Positions 34,900 through 43,895 of a stretch of DNA of 64,000 nt are shown here, piece by piece. The stretch covers positions 1 to 64,000 of the forward strand of contig MPMJ01000013.1 in NCBI GenBank assembly GCA_002238425.1, read 5' to 3'. A program made the translations under genes and the position numbers. Every line of letters begins with the position of its first letter. Positions within the stretch are counted from its first letter, which is position 1. Below the pieces are notes generated by a model, which saw only the letters and a list, made by a program, of their open reading frames with translations, had not been told where the DNA came from and searched no databases. This DNA is from SAR202 cluster bacterium bin16. Its GTDB lineage: Bacteria > Chloroflexota > Dehalococcoidia > Lucifugimonadales > Australimonadaceae.

Positions 34900-36033
34900 G
34901 TGCAACTCACGAATCTGACACTCACAAACTTCCGTTCCTACCGGCAGCTTGACCTCGCGCTGGGGCCGGGCCTCACCGTGATCAGCGGCGAGAACGGCCA
35001 GGGCAAGAGCAATCTGCTGGAAGCGGTATACCTGCTTGCCATCGGCAAGTCGTACCGCGCGGTGACGGAGCGCGACCTCGTTTCGTGGCAGGCGGCGGAA
35101 GCCGGAGGGTATACGATCGTGGCGGCAGTGCTTGACGGGCCGCAGGGCGCACTCGAGTTGCGCGTCGGCCTCGACTGCAGAGAGAGCAACAGCACCGCCA
35201 AGCAGGTCCGGATGAACGGCACGCCGAAGCGGACGTCCGACCTGGTAGGGATGATGGGTGCTGTACTCTTCGCCGCCGAGGACATCGAGCTGGTGTCCGG
35301 CCCTCCGAGCGGGCGCAGGCGCTACTTGGACGTGCTGCTAGCGCAGATATCGCGCCGTTACGTGCAGACGCTTTCGCGGTACCAACGGGTCCTGGCGCAA
35401 CGGAACACGCTGTTGCGCACGATGCGCGAAGGGCGAGCCAGGGAGGAAGAGCTCGCATTCTGGGACGACGCACTGGTGAAGGAAGGCGCGGTCGTACTGA
35501 GCGAGCGCTGGTCGTCCCTGGCGACGCTGGCAGAGTTCACCGCGTCCGCGTTCGAACGCCTGTCCTCGCAGGATGTGCTTTCGATCACTTATGTGGGGAC
35601 GGCTGCGGAACCGGCAGACGGGGATGGAGAGCGTGCGCTGCGTGAAGCGTTGCGTGCATCACGGGACCAGGAGCGCGCGCGCGGCATGACGGTCGTCGGT
35701 CCTCATCGTGATGATCTGCGGCTGCTGCTGAACGGCGTGGAAGCGACGCGGCACGCCTCGCGAGGGCAGGCCCGGCTGGCCGCGCTGGCGATGCGGTTGG
35801 GCGAGGCGCGTCTGCTGGCTGAACGCAGGGGCGACCAGCCGCTGCTGCTGCTGGACGACGCGCTGTCCGAACTCGACGAACGCCGCAGAGAACTCGTGCT
35901 GGAGGAAGCGTGTTGCTATCCTCAGACCATCGTGACGACCGCTGACCCGCATGCCCTGCCCGACGTGTTCCTGCACTCAGCCCACCATCTGTGCGTCCAA
36001 GACGGACAGATGGCGCCCGTGGAAGTTGCATGA
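34900..36033 (+). CDS. recF: DNA replication and repair protein RecF
   Basis: An SMC-like ATPase that loads RecA at gaps with RecO and RecR. 377 aa from the GTG at 34900, which gives the family N-terminus LTNLTLTNFRSY. Walker A is GENGQGKSN (30-38), with VSGPPSGRRRYLD in the middle, the signature region HASRGQARLAAL and Walker B LLLLDDALSELD. A GTG 9 nt upstream or a TTG at 34861 are alternatives. In most bacteria recF is beside dnaN. Here it is followed by an ABC exporter with an ATGA overlap. Confidence 0.93.
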   Translation: MQLTNLTLTNFRSYRQLDLALGPGLTVISGENGQGKSNLLEAVYLLAIGKSYRAVTERDLVSWQAAEAGGYTIVAAVLDGPQGALELRVGLDCRESNSTAKQVRMNGTPKRTSDLVGMMGAVLFAAEDIELVSGPPSGRRRYLDVLLAQISRRYVQTLSRYQRVLAQRNTLLRTMREGRAREEELAFWDDALVKEGAVVLSERWSSLATLAEFTASAFERLSSQDVLSITYVGTAAEPADGDGERALREALRASRDQERARGMTVVGPHRDDLRLLLNGVEATRHASRGQARLAALAMRLGEARLLAERRGDQPLLLLDDALSELDERRRELVLEEACCYPQTIVTTADPHALPDVFLHSAHHLCVQDGQMAPVEVA

Positions 36034-36959
36034 GTGAAGCAGGGGTGCACGCACTCAGCGTTTCGGGTGTCCACAAGCGTTTCGGCAGCGTGGAGGCCCT
36101 GCGCGGCGTCGACCTCACGGTCGAGCAGGGTGAGATATTCGGCTTCCTCGGCCCGAACGGCGCAGGCAAGACCACGACCATCCGTGTTCTGACCGGCTTC
36201 ATCCGTGCGGACCAGGGCATCGCTCATGTGCTAGGGATGGAAACCTGGGGCGAGACAGTTGCCATCAAGGCGAGACTCGGCTTCCTGCCGGACGTGGTGG
36301 CCTTCGCCAGCGGCTTCACGGGACAGGACTTCCTGAACTACGTCGCGAGCCTGCGAGGCATCAGGGGCAGACTCCCCCGCCGGATTGAACTGCTGGAGCG
36401 CCTGGAACTACCGAGCGCCGCACTCCGGCGAAAAGTGAAAGGCTATTCCTCCGGCATGGCGAAGAAGCTGGCGCTCGTGCAGGCGATGCAGCACGATCCC
36501 GACGTGCTGATCATGGACGAGCCGACCGAGGCGCTCGACCCGCTCATGCGGCAGGAGCTGTTCGCAATCATCAGGGAGGCGCAGGGCAGAGGCGCGACGG
36601 TATTCATGTCGTCCCACGTCCTTTCCGACGTAGAGGAGGTCTGCGAACGGGTGGCGCTCATACGCGCGGGGCGCATCGTTGGGACGGGGTCGGTGGAAGC
36701 GCTGCGCGAGGGCAAGGCCCGCACGATGGAAGTCGAGTTCCGGACGCCGCCAACCGGCGCGCTCTCCATCCCCGGCGTGGAAGTGTTGTCACGAGAAGGG
36801 ACGACGTGGAAGCTCGCTGTCTCCGGCAACATCAACGAGGTGCTGCGGGAACTGGGGAAGCATGACATAGCCGACATGACCTATGAGCGGTTGAGTCTGG
36901 AGAACCTGTTCATGGGCTTCTATAGCGAGGGCGGGGGTAAGGAACTGGCGGATGCTTAG
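36030..36959 (+). CDS. ABC transporter ATP-binding protein
   Basis: A 309-aa ATPase subunit of an ABC-2 type exporter. Walker A is GPNGAGKTT, the signature is YSSGMAKKLALVQA (a variant of LSGGQ), Walker B is VLIMDEPTEALDP and the H-loop is SSHVLSDVEE. A C-terminal domain of about 80 residues follows, as in DrrA/NatA-like proteins. The ATG overlaps the recF stop and the permease start overlaps its own end by 8 nt. The substrate is unknown. Confidence 0.93.
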   Translation: MSEAGVHALSVSGVHKRFGSVEALRGVDLTVEQGEIFGFLGPNGAGKTTTIRVLTGFIRADQGIAHVLGMETWGETVAIKARLGFLPDVVAFASGFTGQDFLNYVASLRGIRGRLPRRIELLERLELPSAALRRKVKGYSSGMAKKLALVQAMQHDPDVLIMDEPTEALDPLMRQELFAIIREAQGRGATVFMSSHVLSDVEEVCERVALIRAGRIVGTGSVEALREGKARTMEVEFRTPPTGALSIPGVEVLSREGTTWKLAVSGNINEVLRELGKHDIADMTYERLSLENLFMGFYSEGGGKELADA

Positions 36960-37758
36960 CGTATTCACGTACACGCTCCGATCGCACCGCATCGGGTTGC
37001 TCTCCGTGTCGGTGGGACTCTTCCTGATGAGCCTGATCATCGTCTATACGTTCGATGCGTTCGGCGGGCTGGATGCGCTCGCCGAGTTATTCGAATCGCT
37101 GCCCACGCCCATGACCGCCATGTTCCGGGCGCAGGGCGGGTTCGGGACTTCGATAACGAGCTACATAGCACTCGACTACCGGCATCCGGTCTACATCATC
37201 GCGGGACTCGCATTCGTGCTGTCCGTATCGAGCGGAGCGGCGGCGCGCGAGATAGAGCGGGGCACGGCGTTGATGCTGCTCGCATCGCCCATGGCGCGCT
37301 GGCGCTACCTGGCGGCAAAGATCGGAGTGGTGATCGTGGGGGCTGTGGTCATCGTGACGATGTCCTGGCTGGGTTCGATGACAGGAACGGCGCTGACGGG
37401 CGTTGCCAGCGACGTGGAAGGCGGGACGCTGATGCTGGCCCAGCTGAACGAACTCGGCGTGCTCCTTGCCGCGGGCGGCATCGCGATGCTGCTCTCCGCT
37501 GCGAACTCGGACGGCGGGCGTACGGTATCCGTAGCCGCCGGGATACTGACGGTGATGTACTTCCTCGACTTCGTCGGGGCGATATGGGGCCCGGCGGAGC
37601 CATTGGCGCCCCTGTCGATCTTCTACTACTTCGATCCCCTGGCAGTGGCAACGAACGGCACGACGCTGCTGCGTGACGTAGTGGTGCTGTTCGGCGTCGC
37701 CATCGCCGGGTTCGCGGCAGCGCTCGTGCTGTTCCAGCGGCGGGACATCACGCGCTAG
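36952..37758 (+). CDS. ABC-2 type transporter permease
   Basis: A 268-aa membrane protein with about six hydrophobic segments (near 18-36, 75-95, 123-142, 165-185, 195-215 and 240-260). The AREIERGTALMLLASPMARWRY stretch (landmark EIERGTALMLLASP) matches the cytoplasmic coupling region of ABC-2 permeases. It would pair as a dimer with the preceding ATPase to export an unknown compound, such as a drug or lipid-linked substrate. Confidence 0.88.
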   Translation: MLSVFTYTLRSHRIGLLSVSVGLFLMSLIIVYTFDAFGGLDALAELFESLPTPMTAMFRAQGGFGTSITSYIALDYRHPVYIIAGLAFVLSVSSGAAAREIERGTALMLLASPMARWRYLAAKIGVVIVGAVVIVTMSWLGSMTGTALTGVASDVEGGTLMLAQLNELGVLLAAGGIAMLLSAANSDGGRTVSVAAGILTVMYFLDFVGAIWGPAEPLAPLSIFYYFDPLAVATNGTTLLRDVVVLFGVAIAGFAAALVLFQRRDITR

Positions 37759-37767
37759 CGGCGCGAT

Positions 37768-39269
37768 TTACAGCTCCGGATGCAGGTTGTGCCACTCCGA
37801 CGCCTGTTCGTAGGCGTAGGCGGCGCGGAGGAGTGTGGGCTCACTCAGGTGCGGGCCGAGCAGCTGCAGTCCGATGGGGAGACCGTCTGCGAACCCACAT
37901 GGGACGGAGATGCCAGGGATGCCCGCGATGTTCGCAGGTATCGTGCAGATGTCGTTCGCGTGCATGACGATGGGATCGACGATACCGCCGATCTCGAATG
38001 CCGTGGTCGGAGAGGTGGGAAGCGCCAGGACGTCAACGCGCTGGAAGGCGTCATGGAACTCCCGGCGGATGAGCGTCCGCACCTGCTGGGCCTTCTTGTA
38101 GTAGGCGTCGTAGTAACCGGCTGAGAGCGCGTACGCTCCCATGAGGATGCGGCGGCGCACCTCTGCGCCGAAACCGTTGCGTCGCGTTGCGTCCAAGGCA
38201 GCCCACATGCTGTCCGCTTCCTGGTCGGAGTAGCCGTACTTCACGCCATCGTACCGGGCGAGGTTCGCCGAGCACTCGGACGGCGCGAGGATGTAGTAGA
38301 CCGCAAGCGCTGCTCGCGACGTGGGCAGCGCGATCTCCTCGACGACCGCACCCTGCGATTTGAGGACGACGAGCGCGGCTTTCACCGATTCCGCCACTGC
38401 CGGGTCGATGCCGTCGCCGAGATACTCCGGTACGACGCCGATGCGCAGCCCCCGCACGCCGTCCTTGAGCCCATCCGTGTAGTCCGGCGGCTCTGCGGGG
38501 ATGCTGGTGGAATCGAGCGGATCGTAGCCGGCGATGGCGTTGAGCACGACCGCGGCGTCCTCCACGGAACGCGTCAGCGGGCCGATCTGGTCGAGCGAGG
38601 ATGCGAATGCGACGAGGCCGAAGCGCGAGACGAGGCCGTAGGTTGGCTTGAGACCCACGATGCCGCAGAGGGCGGGCCGGGGCTGTGGGTGGCTTGGAGC
38701 CCCGCGACGCCGGAGGGGGCGGCGGCCTGCGGGAGGGACCCGCGGGTGCCGGAGCCGAGCGAGTATGGCGCCAGCCCCGCAGCGACTGCCGCCGCCGGCC
38801 CGCCGCTCGATCCGCCCGGCACCCGGGAAAGGTCCCAGGGGTTGTGGACGGTCTTGAACGCGGAGGTCTCGTTGGAGGAGCCCATGGCGAACTCATCCAT
38901 GTTGCCTTTGCCCAGGAGCGTGCCTCCGCCTTGGAGGAGGCGCATGGTCACGGTGGCGTCGTAGGGAGGCGTGTACCCGTCCAGCATGAGTGATGCGCAG
39001 GTCGTGGCTATGCCGCGCGTGGAGAGGTTGTCCTTGAGCTGCAGTGGGATGCCCGTCAGCGGCCCCGCATCTCCCTGTGCGAGGCGGCGGTCAGCCTCGG
39101 CGGCCTGCGCACGCGCGGTGTCCGGCGTAACTGCAAGGTAAGCGCCGATGCGCGGGTCCAGCTCACCGATGCGCTCCAAGTGGGCCTCCGTGAGTTCCAC
39201 GGAAGAGATTTCTCTCTCGGCCAGGGCGCGGGACATCCCGGTGACGGTCTGATAGTGCAGGTCGCTCAT
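37768..39269 (-). CDS. gatA: Asp-tRNA(Asn)/Glu-tRNA(Gln) amidotransferase subunit A, frame broken by a probable assembly duplication
   Basis: The N-terminal part (39269 to about 38690) has [14 protein letters not shown] with catalytic Lys and VPGGSSGG. The C-terminal part (from about 38675 down) continues [26 protein letters not shown] in parts. The two halves are in different frames. Between them 47 nt are an error-rich second copy of the adjacent sequence. Removing 47 nt gives exactly 485 codons including stop (484 aa), the normal GatA length. In the corrupted copy the amidase block reads [10 protein letters not shown] where GSDTGGSIRQ is expected. I therefore think the living gene is intact. 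GatCAB amidates Asp-tRNA(Asn) and Glu-tRNA(Gln). gatB is not in the window. Confidence 0.88.
38641..38735. repeat. Imperfect tandem duplication inside gatA
   Basis: The segment beginning GGTTGGCTTGAGACC at 38641 reappears as GGGTGGCTTGGAGCC at 38687. After one extra G the alignment runs on through GCGACGCCGGAGG with mismatches almost all toward G or C. The offset is 46-47 nt. The second copy is an error-rich version of the first, as expected from low-quality read ends joined in assembly. Confidence 0.8.
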
Positions 39270-39272
39270 CGA

Positions 39273-39587
39273 TCAGGATTCATCCATCACAGCTTGTACC
39301 CGGAAGAAGGAGCCTTCACGCCGAGGGGCGTTGGCGAGGACGTCCTCGCGCTCCAGCGGCGGACGGGAGACGTCGTCGCGCATAACCGTGTGGACCTCTT
39401 CCACTGCGTGGCCCGTCGGCTCGACGCCGGAGGTATCGATGCGCTGCAGGACGCTCACCTCGTCGAGGAGCTTGGCCATCTCGGCGCGCAACTGCTCGGC
39501 CTCTTCATCGGTGAGTCCGATGTGGCATAACGCGGCGACCTGCCGCACTTGCTCGACGGAGAGTTCGGGTTCCGGTTGGTTGGTCAT
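39273..39587 (-). CDS. gatC: Asp/Glu-tRNA amidotransferase subunit C
   Basis: A 104-aa GatC, the small chaperone-like subunit wrapping GatA and GatB. LSVEQVRQVAALCHIGLTDEE (landmarks VRQVAALCHIGLTDEE), MAKLLDEVSVLQRIDTSGVEP (in part) and a C-terminal VLANAPRREGSFFRVQAVM (landmark NAPRREGSFFRV) are typical. The ATG at 39587 gives a normal N-terminus. gatA follows after 3 nt. Confidence 0.94.
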   Translation of the reverse strand: MTNQPEPELSVEQVRQVAALCHIGLTDEEAEQLRAEMAKLLDEVSVLQRIDTSGVEPTGHAVEEVHTVMRDDVSRPPLEREDVLANAPRREGSFFRVQAVMDES

Positions 39588-39778
39588 GGTCGGTGAAGCA
39601 CGGAGTTGCGTGGCAGATCGGGGACCGGCTTCAAGTCTACCAGACGCACTCGTTCCGGCGGGCAGGGGGGCTTCCAATGTGTGCTTACACGCAAGCGAAT
39701 CTGCTTCCGGTGCCTCTGAGGCATGTCTAAACTGATTGCTCAGTTAGCGGAGGTTCGCCTGTCGAGAGGGACGCGCCG

Positions 39779-40084
39779 ATGAAGATATCCCAGATCGCCA
39801 ATTACAGCTTGCTCGCCGAGGGTGGCCTCCCGCCCTTGCAGGCGATGGTGTACGAAGAATTGATGCGCCGCCCGGACGAGGTCTTCGAGTATCAGGGCGA
39901 TGAACTGATCAGGACTTTCCCACGCATGAAGCGCTCCGCGCTCAACTGGTCGCTCTGGTTGCTGGCGAAGACGGGGCACATCGGCAAGTTACGTGTCCGG
40001 GTGGATGGCAGGCTGACGACCGTCTATGGGGCTCACGAAGCAGTAGACGCGCTCAAAGAGCGCATGGGCATCGCCACCAACTAG
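39779..40084 (+). CDS. Small conserved-looking protein, function unknown
   Basis: A 101-aa soluble protein with no family I recognise. The pattern (an N-terminal helical region, RTFPRMKRSALNWSLWLLAKTGHIGKLRVR in the middle shown in parts, then RLTTVYG) could be a winged-helix fold: helix, helix, then a beta-wing. That is a guess from composition. The start follows GAGAGGGACG. An 8-bp stem with a bulge, CTAA-CTGA/TCAG-TTAG, lies at 39726-39746 upstream. Neighbours on both sides are leftward, so it is a single-gene unit. Confidence 0.55.
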   Translation: MKISQIANYSLLAEGGLPPLQAMVYEELMRRPDEVFEYQGDELIRTFPRMKRSALNWSLWLLAKTGHIGKLRVRVDGRLTTVYGAHEAVDALKERMGIATN

Positions 40085-40103
40085 GCGGACCTGCGAGGGA
40101 CCC

Positions 40104-40418
40104 TCAAGAACCGGCCGACTGGCTCGCGAGGTCGCGGAGCAGCTTGTAGGGGAATATCCCCGTATCGTGCAGGTCGCTGAAGAGCAGGCCGACGGCGTAG
40201 CGGCCTATCTCCATGTACTCCTCTATCGTCACGTCCGACGGCACGTCGTCCACGCCTACGCGCCTCGTATGCGTCATCTCGTCCACGCACTGGGCGCAGC
40301 CGCAATGCCCCCGCAGGTAGCGATGAGGGAGAAGGGTTTCCACTCCATCTTTCCAGATGATGTGGAGTCCGTCCGGCGAGATATCTATCTGCCGTGGTTC
40401 GTACTGCTCTTCCGCCAT
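40104..40418 (-). CDS. DUF971 family protein
   Basis: A 104-aa protein matching the DUF971/GBBH-like N-terminal fold: ISPDGLHIIWKDG, LPHRYLRGHCGCAQCVDE with Cys39, Cys41 and Cys44, VGLLFSDLHDTGIFPYKLLRDL (landmark FSDLHDTGIFPY). Relatives occur beside Fe-S carrier (Mrp/ApbC) genes or as an N-terminal domain of gamma-butyrobetaine hydroxylase. The Cys cluster suggests zinc or Fe binding. The ATG at 40418 is 35 nt downstream of the cyclodeaminase gene. Confidence 0.85.
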   Translation of the reverse strand: MAEEQYEPRQIDISPDGLHIIWKDGVETLLPHRYLRGHCGCAQCVDEMTHTRRVGVDDVPSDVTIEEYMEIGRYAVGLLFSDLHDTGIFPYKLLRDLASQSAGS

Positions 40419-40453
40419 GATCCTGTCTCGCTCTCCCTTCGCAGGATCGGGAA

Positions 40454-41407
40454 CTAGAGTTCCACTTCTCTGCCGACCCCGCTCTCCAACGCCTTCCGAT
40501 AGATGTGCATGCCGGCCGTGACGTCCTCCATCGCAAGTCCCTGGGACTCGAAGAGAGTGATGGCCTCCGGCGACGGCCTGCCGGCCACGCGCCCGGAAAC
40601 GACGTCGCGCAGTTCCACGGCGTTCTCCCATCGGAACGCTCGGCGCTCGGCCGCCCATATCAACTCGCCGCACTCTACCTTCGCGTCCTCGAGGTCGTCC
40701 ACGACGACGATATCGCTGCGTCGTATCGTCGTCTCGTCTACCTCGCGGCGCATCCAGTGGTTGCTCCCCGCCGCGTTGACGTGGGTGCCCGGGGCGAGCG
40801 ACTCGCCGTCGAACACCGGTTCGCGCGAGTTGGTGATGGCGCAGACGATAGCGGACCCGGCAACCGCGTCGTGCGCCGACTCGGCGGGACGCACGTCGAT
40901 CCCGAGGCTCTGGGACATCCGTTGTGCGAACGCTTCTCGACGTTCCGGATTGCGGCTGTAGACGAGGGCTCGCTCGATTGGGCGGACCGCGGCGACGGCC
41001 GCGAGTTGCGTCCGTGCCTGGTAGCCGCTCCCGATGATGGCAACGGTGTTGGCGTCCGAGCGCGCTATGTGACGGGTAGCGACACCGCTCGCGGCGCCGG
41101 TGCGTATCTGCCCGAGCGCGTTGGCGGCGAGCATGGCGAGAGGAGAGCCGTCCTCCGTGCTGAAGAGGAGCACGACCATGCTGCTCGGCCCCTGCGTGCC
41201 GGTAACGTAGGTCTTCAGTCCGGTTGCTCCGGCATCGTTGGACATCCCGGCCATCACCTGTTGCGCGCCCCGCATGAGCGGCAGCCGGTACCGTGGCATG
41301 TTGGAGACCGACCCCGCTGCCCATTCAGCGAATGCGGCGTCCAGCACGTCAACGCACTCATTCATGGGGAGCAGGTCTCGTACTTCCTGTTCGTTGAGCA
41401 GCAGCAA
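40454..41407 (-). CDS. Ornithine cyclodeaminase/mu-crystallin family protein
   Basis: A 317-aa NAD(P)-dependent enzyme. It has LLLNEQEVRDLLPMNECVDVLDAAF at the start (in part), Lys65 in TGLKTY, RTGAASGVATRHIAR and the Rossmann turn IGSGYQARTQ (125-133), followed by VYSRNPERREAFA. Family members are ornithine cyclodeaminase, alanine dehydrogenase, ketimine reductase and delta1-pyrroline-2-carboxylate reductase. The exact reaction cannot be assigned. It starts 3 nt after dinB, on the same mRNA. Confidence 0.9.
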   Translation of the reverse strand: MLLLNEQEVRDLLPMNECVDVLDAAFAEWAAGSVSNMPRYRLPLMRGAQQVMAGMSNDAGATGLKTYVTGTQGPSSMVVLLFSTEDGSPLAMLAANALGQIRTGAASGVATRHIARSDANTVAIIGSGYQARTQLAAVAAVRPIERALVYSRNPERREAFAQRMSQSLGIDVRPAESAHDAVAGSAIVCAITNSREPVFDGESLAPGTHVNAAGSNHWMRREVDETTIRRSDIVVVDDLEDAKVECGELIWAAERRAFRWENAVELRDVVSGRVAGRPSPEAITLFESQGLAMEDVTAGMHIYRKALESGVGREVEL

Positions 41408-41410
41408 GCG

Positions 41411-42511
41411 TTAGTTCTCCTCTTCTCCGCCGTCCATATCCAGGGCAAGCTGCCCCGGAGCCTGAACGGGCCGTAGATTGCTGACACCGACACCGATGAG
41501 GCGAACGTTGGTCCTGGGTTCCCAGTTGGCGTCCAGCAGATGCAGCGCATCGCTAAGTATCGCATCGGCGTGGGCTGTTGCGTTATCGCGGCTCGTTGAC
41601 CGAGTGAGCGTGGTGAAGTCGGAGAGGCGGAGTTTGAGCGTAACGGTACGGCCCACCAGCCCGTGTTGCTCCAGCGACCGCGCTACCCGCTCCGTCATGC
41701 GCCGGAGTTCTTCCGCCAGCGATTCACGGACGTTCACGTCTTCCGCGAAGGTCTCCTCCGCACTCACGGACTTCGTCTCCCTATCCGTCTCCACGGGAGA
41801 TGGGTCTTCCCCGTGTGCTCGCCGCTTGAGTGCCGCTCCCCAGGGCCCCAGTACGGTTACCAGCGCCTCCGGCGACGCGGCGGCTATCTGACCGAGCGTG
41901 TGGAACCCGTGCGCCTTGAGGCGCTCCGTGGAGCGCGGGCCGATGCCGGGCAGAGAGCGAACGTCCAAGCCCGCGAGGAACGCAGATTCCGTTCCCGGCT
42001 CAACCACGACGAATCCTCCGGGCTTGCCCGTTTCGCAGGCGACCTTGGCGACCATCTTGTTGCTGGCGATTCCCACGGAGCATGGGAGTCCGAGGTCGAC
42101 ACGGACCCGTCCCTGCATCCGGTGGGCGCGGATGGCGGCCTCCTGCGTGTCCTTCGATACGGGCGTGAGGTCGATGTAGGCCTCATCTATGGACATCTGC
42201 TGGATGACGCCGGACTCCTGCTGAAGGATATCCATCACTCGTCCGGAGTACTCGCGATAGAGGTGGAAGCGCGGCCGAAGGACGACTGCTTCCGGACAGA
42301 GCCGTACGGCTCGGGACATCGGCATGGCAGAGTGGCAGCCGTACTTCCGGGCCTCGTACGAGGCCGCCGCTACTACGCCTCGCGAAGTGGGGCTGCCTCC
42401 TATGAGCAGTGGCTTCCCCGCAAGCGAGGGCTCTTCGAGCACCTCCACCGAGGCGTAGAAGGCGTCCAGGTCTACTAGGGCGATGTACCGCTGGCCGTCC
42501 ACGGCGCTCAT
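41411..42511 (-). CDS. dinB: DNA polymerase IV (Y-family)
   Basis: A 366-aa translesion polymerase. Palm residues are Asp14 (VDLDAFYASVE) and Asp109-Glu110 (SIDEAYIDL). PGIGPRSTERLKAHG is the thumb helix-hairpin-helix. The little-finger domain follows, with VTLKLRLSDFTTLTRS. Near the C-terminus QLALDMD resembles a beta-clamp-binding motif. The ATG at 42511 is used, since residues further up the frame are unrelated. No LexA-like box was recognised upstream. Confidence 0.94.
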   Translation of the reverse strand: MSAVDGQRYIALVDLDAFYASVEVLEEPSLAGKPLLIGGSPTSRGVVAAASYEARKYGCHSAMPMSRAVRLCPEAVVLRPRFHLYREYSGRVMDILQQESGVIQQMSIDEAYIDLTPVSKDTQEAAIRAHRMQGRVRVDLGLPCSVGIASNKMVAKVACETGKPGGFVVVEPGTESAFLAGLDVRSLPGIGPRSTERLKAHGFHTLGQIAAASPEALVTVLGPWGAALKRRAHGEDPSPVETDRETKSVSAEETFAEDVNVRESLAEELRRMTERVARSLEQHGLVGRTVTLKLRLSDFTTLTRSTSRDNATAHADAILSDALHLLDANWEPRTNVRLIGVGVSNLRPVQAPGQLALDMDGGEEEN

Positions 42512-42587
42512 GGTAGCCGTGGTGCTGCGTGTGTGGGAACGGTTGGTTGTCGTGCGCACGCTCGATGCGGGGCGCGCGCAATTGAAG

Positions 42588-42618
42588 GCCACCTCCCGCA
42601 CATGAGCTGGGAGGTGGC
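42588..42618 (-). terminator. Hairpin after the HU gene
   Basis: GCCACCTCCC (42588-42597) and GGGAGGTGGC (42609-42618) form a 10-bp perfect stem with an 11-nt loop, 38 nt after the HU stop. On the minus strand it is followed by CTTCAATT, a weak U-tract. Confidence 0.6.
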
Positions 42619-42656
42619 GCTGGATCGATAGTAGGACTGGAGCGTGTGCCGTCGGG

Positions 42657-42977
42657 CTACTTGCGTACCGCCCCTGCGAGATCTGCGCCTGCCGTGAAGC
42701 CGACACGCTTGTGAGCGGGGACATTGATGCGTTGCCCTGCCTGCGGACCACGGATGGCGGTCACTTGCCGCTCCTTCACTTGGCGGGACTCGAAAGAGCC
42801 AAACCCGGTGAGCACAACGCGGTTTCCGGCGGCTACCGCCTCCGTGATGCTGTCGAGCACGGCATTGAGGGCTGCGTCTGCCGCGGCACGGGTCCCACCT
42901 CGTTCTCCCAATGCACCGCTTGCAGTGAGTTTGTTCGAGATGCTCAGCGCCAGGTCTCCCTTGCGAATCGTTGCCAC
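42657..42977 (-). CDS. HU-family DNA-binding protein
   Basis: A 106-aa nucleoid protein. RKGDLALSISNKL at the N-terminal helices, VVLTGFGSFESRQVKER with the GFGSF signature, and the DNA-bending arm and tail RGPQAGQRINVPAHKRVGFTAG (landmarks RGPQAGQRI, VPAHKRVGFTAG). It starts with GTG at 42977 after AGGAGGT at 9 nt. It is probably highly expressed. Confidence 0.93.
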   Translation of the reverse strand: MATIRKGDLALSISNKLTASGALGERGGTRAAADAALNAVLDSITEAVAAGNRVVLTGFGSFESRQVKERQVTAIRGPQAGQRINVPAHKRVGFTAGADLAGAVRK

Positions 42978-43036
42978 CCTTTCACACCTCCTCGCACTAA
43001 GGCTGGGCGAGGCCTCAATGCTCCTGTGGTGCGGGC

Positions 43037-43042
43037 AGTATA
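43037..43042 (-). promoter_or_regulatory. Extended -10 promoter of the HU gene
   Basis: TATACT on the minus strand preceded by TGC (TGnTATACT form), about 60 nt before the start codon. No clear -35 is present, as often with extended -10 promoters. Confidence 0.4.
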
Positions 43043-43076
43043 GCACGGCGCAACTTGCTCAGACGGGTGCGAGGTC

Positions 43077-43895
43077 TCAACAGGCGGTCGGACTCTGGCC
43101 CCACCATGCGTGGAAGTGATGCAGGGGGCCATGCCCTCCTCCGATGGGAGGAGCGCCCGCGATTGCCGCAGAGACATACGCTTTTGCGTCGGACACCGAG
43201 CCCTCCACGGTGTTCCCGCGTGCGAGTCCGGCCGCGACTGCCGATGCGAATGTGCAACCCGTGCCGTGCGTGCTGGTCGTGGCGATGCGCTTCGCCGGGA
43301 ACTCAGTGAACGCCGAACCGTCGTACAGCACGTCCACTGCGTCCTCGCCGAAGTGGCCTCCCTTCACGACGACGTAGCGGCAGCCCATACCGTGGATGGC
43401 GCGTGCGGCATCCCGTGCCTGCTCCATCGTTTCGACGGGATGCCCGCAGAGAACGGCGGCCTCTCCGGCGTTCGGTGTGGAGACGAGCGCCAGAGGGAGC
43501 AGACGGGTAGTGAGGGACGTCACGGCGTCCTCCCGCAGGAGGCGGTCGCCGCCTTTCGCCACCATCACAGGGTCCACGACGAGTTGCTCTACAGCGTATT
43601 GCTTGAGCCGCTCCGCCACTGCCTCGATGATCGCTGCGCTGGAGAGCATCCCGGTCTTCACGGCGTTCATGCCGATGTCGGTCGCCACGGCATCTATCTG
43701 AGCGCTGATCACGTCCACGGGCAGTTCGTGGGTCGCCGTGACCCCGAGCGTGTTCTGCGCGGTAACGGCGGTTAGCGCGCTTGCCCCGTACACCTCGAAC
43801 GCAGCGAACGTCTTGAGGTCCGCCTGTATGCCGGCGCCGCCTCCAGAGTCTGAGCCTGCGATCGTCAGTGCGACGGGAGTACTCCCTTCGTTCAT
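43077..43895 (-). CDS. thiD: Hydroxymethylpyrimidine/phosphomethylpyrimidine kinase
   Basis: A 272-aa ribokinase-like enzyme that phosphorylates HMP and HMP-P for thiamine synthesis. It has [21 protein letters not shown] (landmark [14 protein letters not shown]), [35 protein letters not shown] and the anion-hole [15 protein letters not shown]. The ATG at 43895 overlaps the tenA stop by 4 nt. An ATG at 43919 would add eight unlikely residues. Confidence 0.95.
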   Translation of the reverse strand: MNEGSTPVALTIAGSDSGGGAGIQADLKTFAAFEVYGASALTAVTAQNTLGVTATHELPVDVISAQIDAVATDIGMNAVKTGMLSSAAIIEAVAERLKQYAVEQLVVDPVMVAKGGDRLLREDAVTSLTTRLLPLALVSTPNAGEAAVLCGHPVETMEQARDAARAIHGMGCRYVVVKGGHFGEDAVDVLYDGSAFTEFPAKRIATTSTHGTGCTFASAVAAGLARGNTVEGSVSDAKAYVSAAIAGAPPIGGGHGPLHHFHAWWGQSPTAC

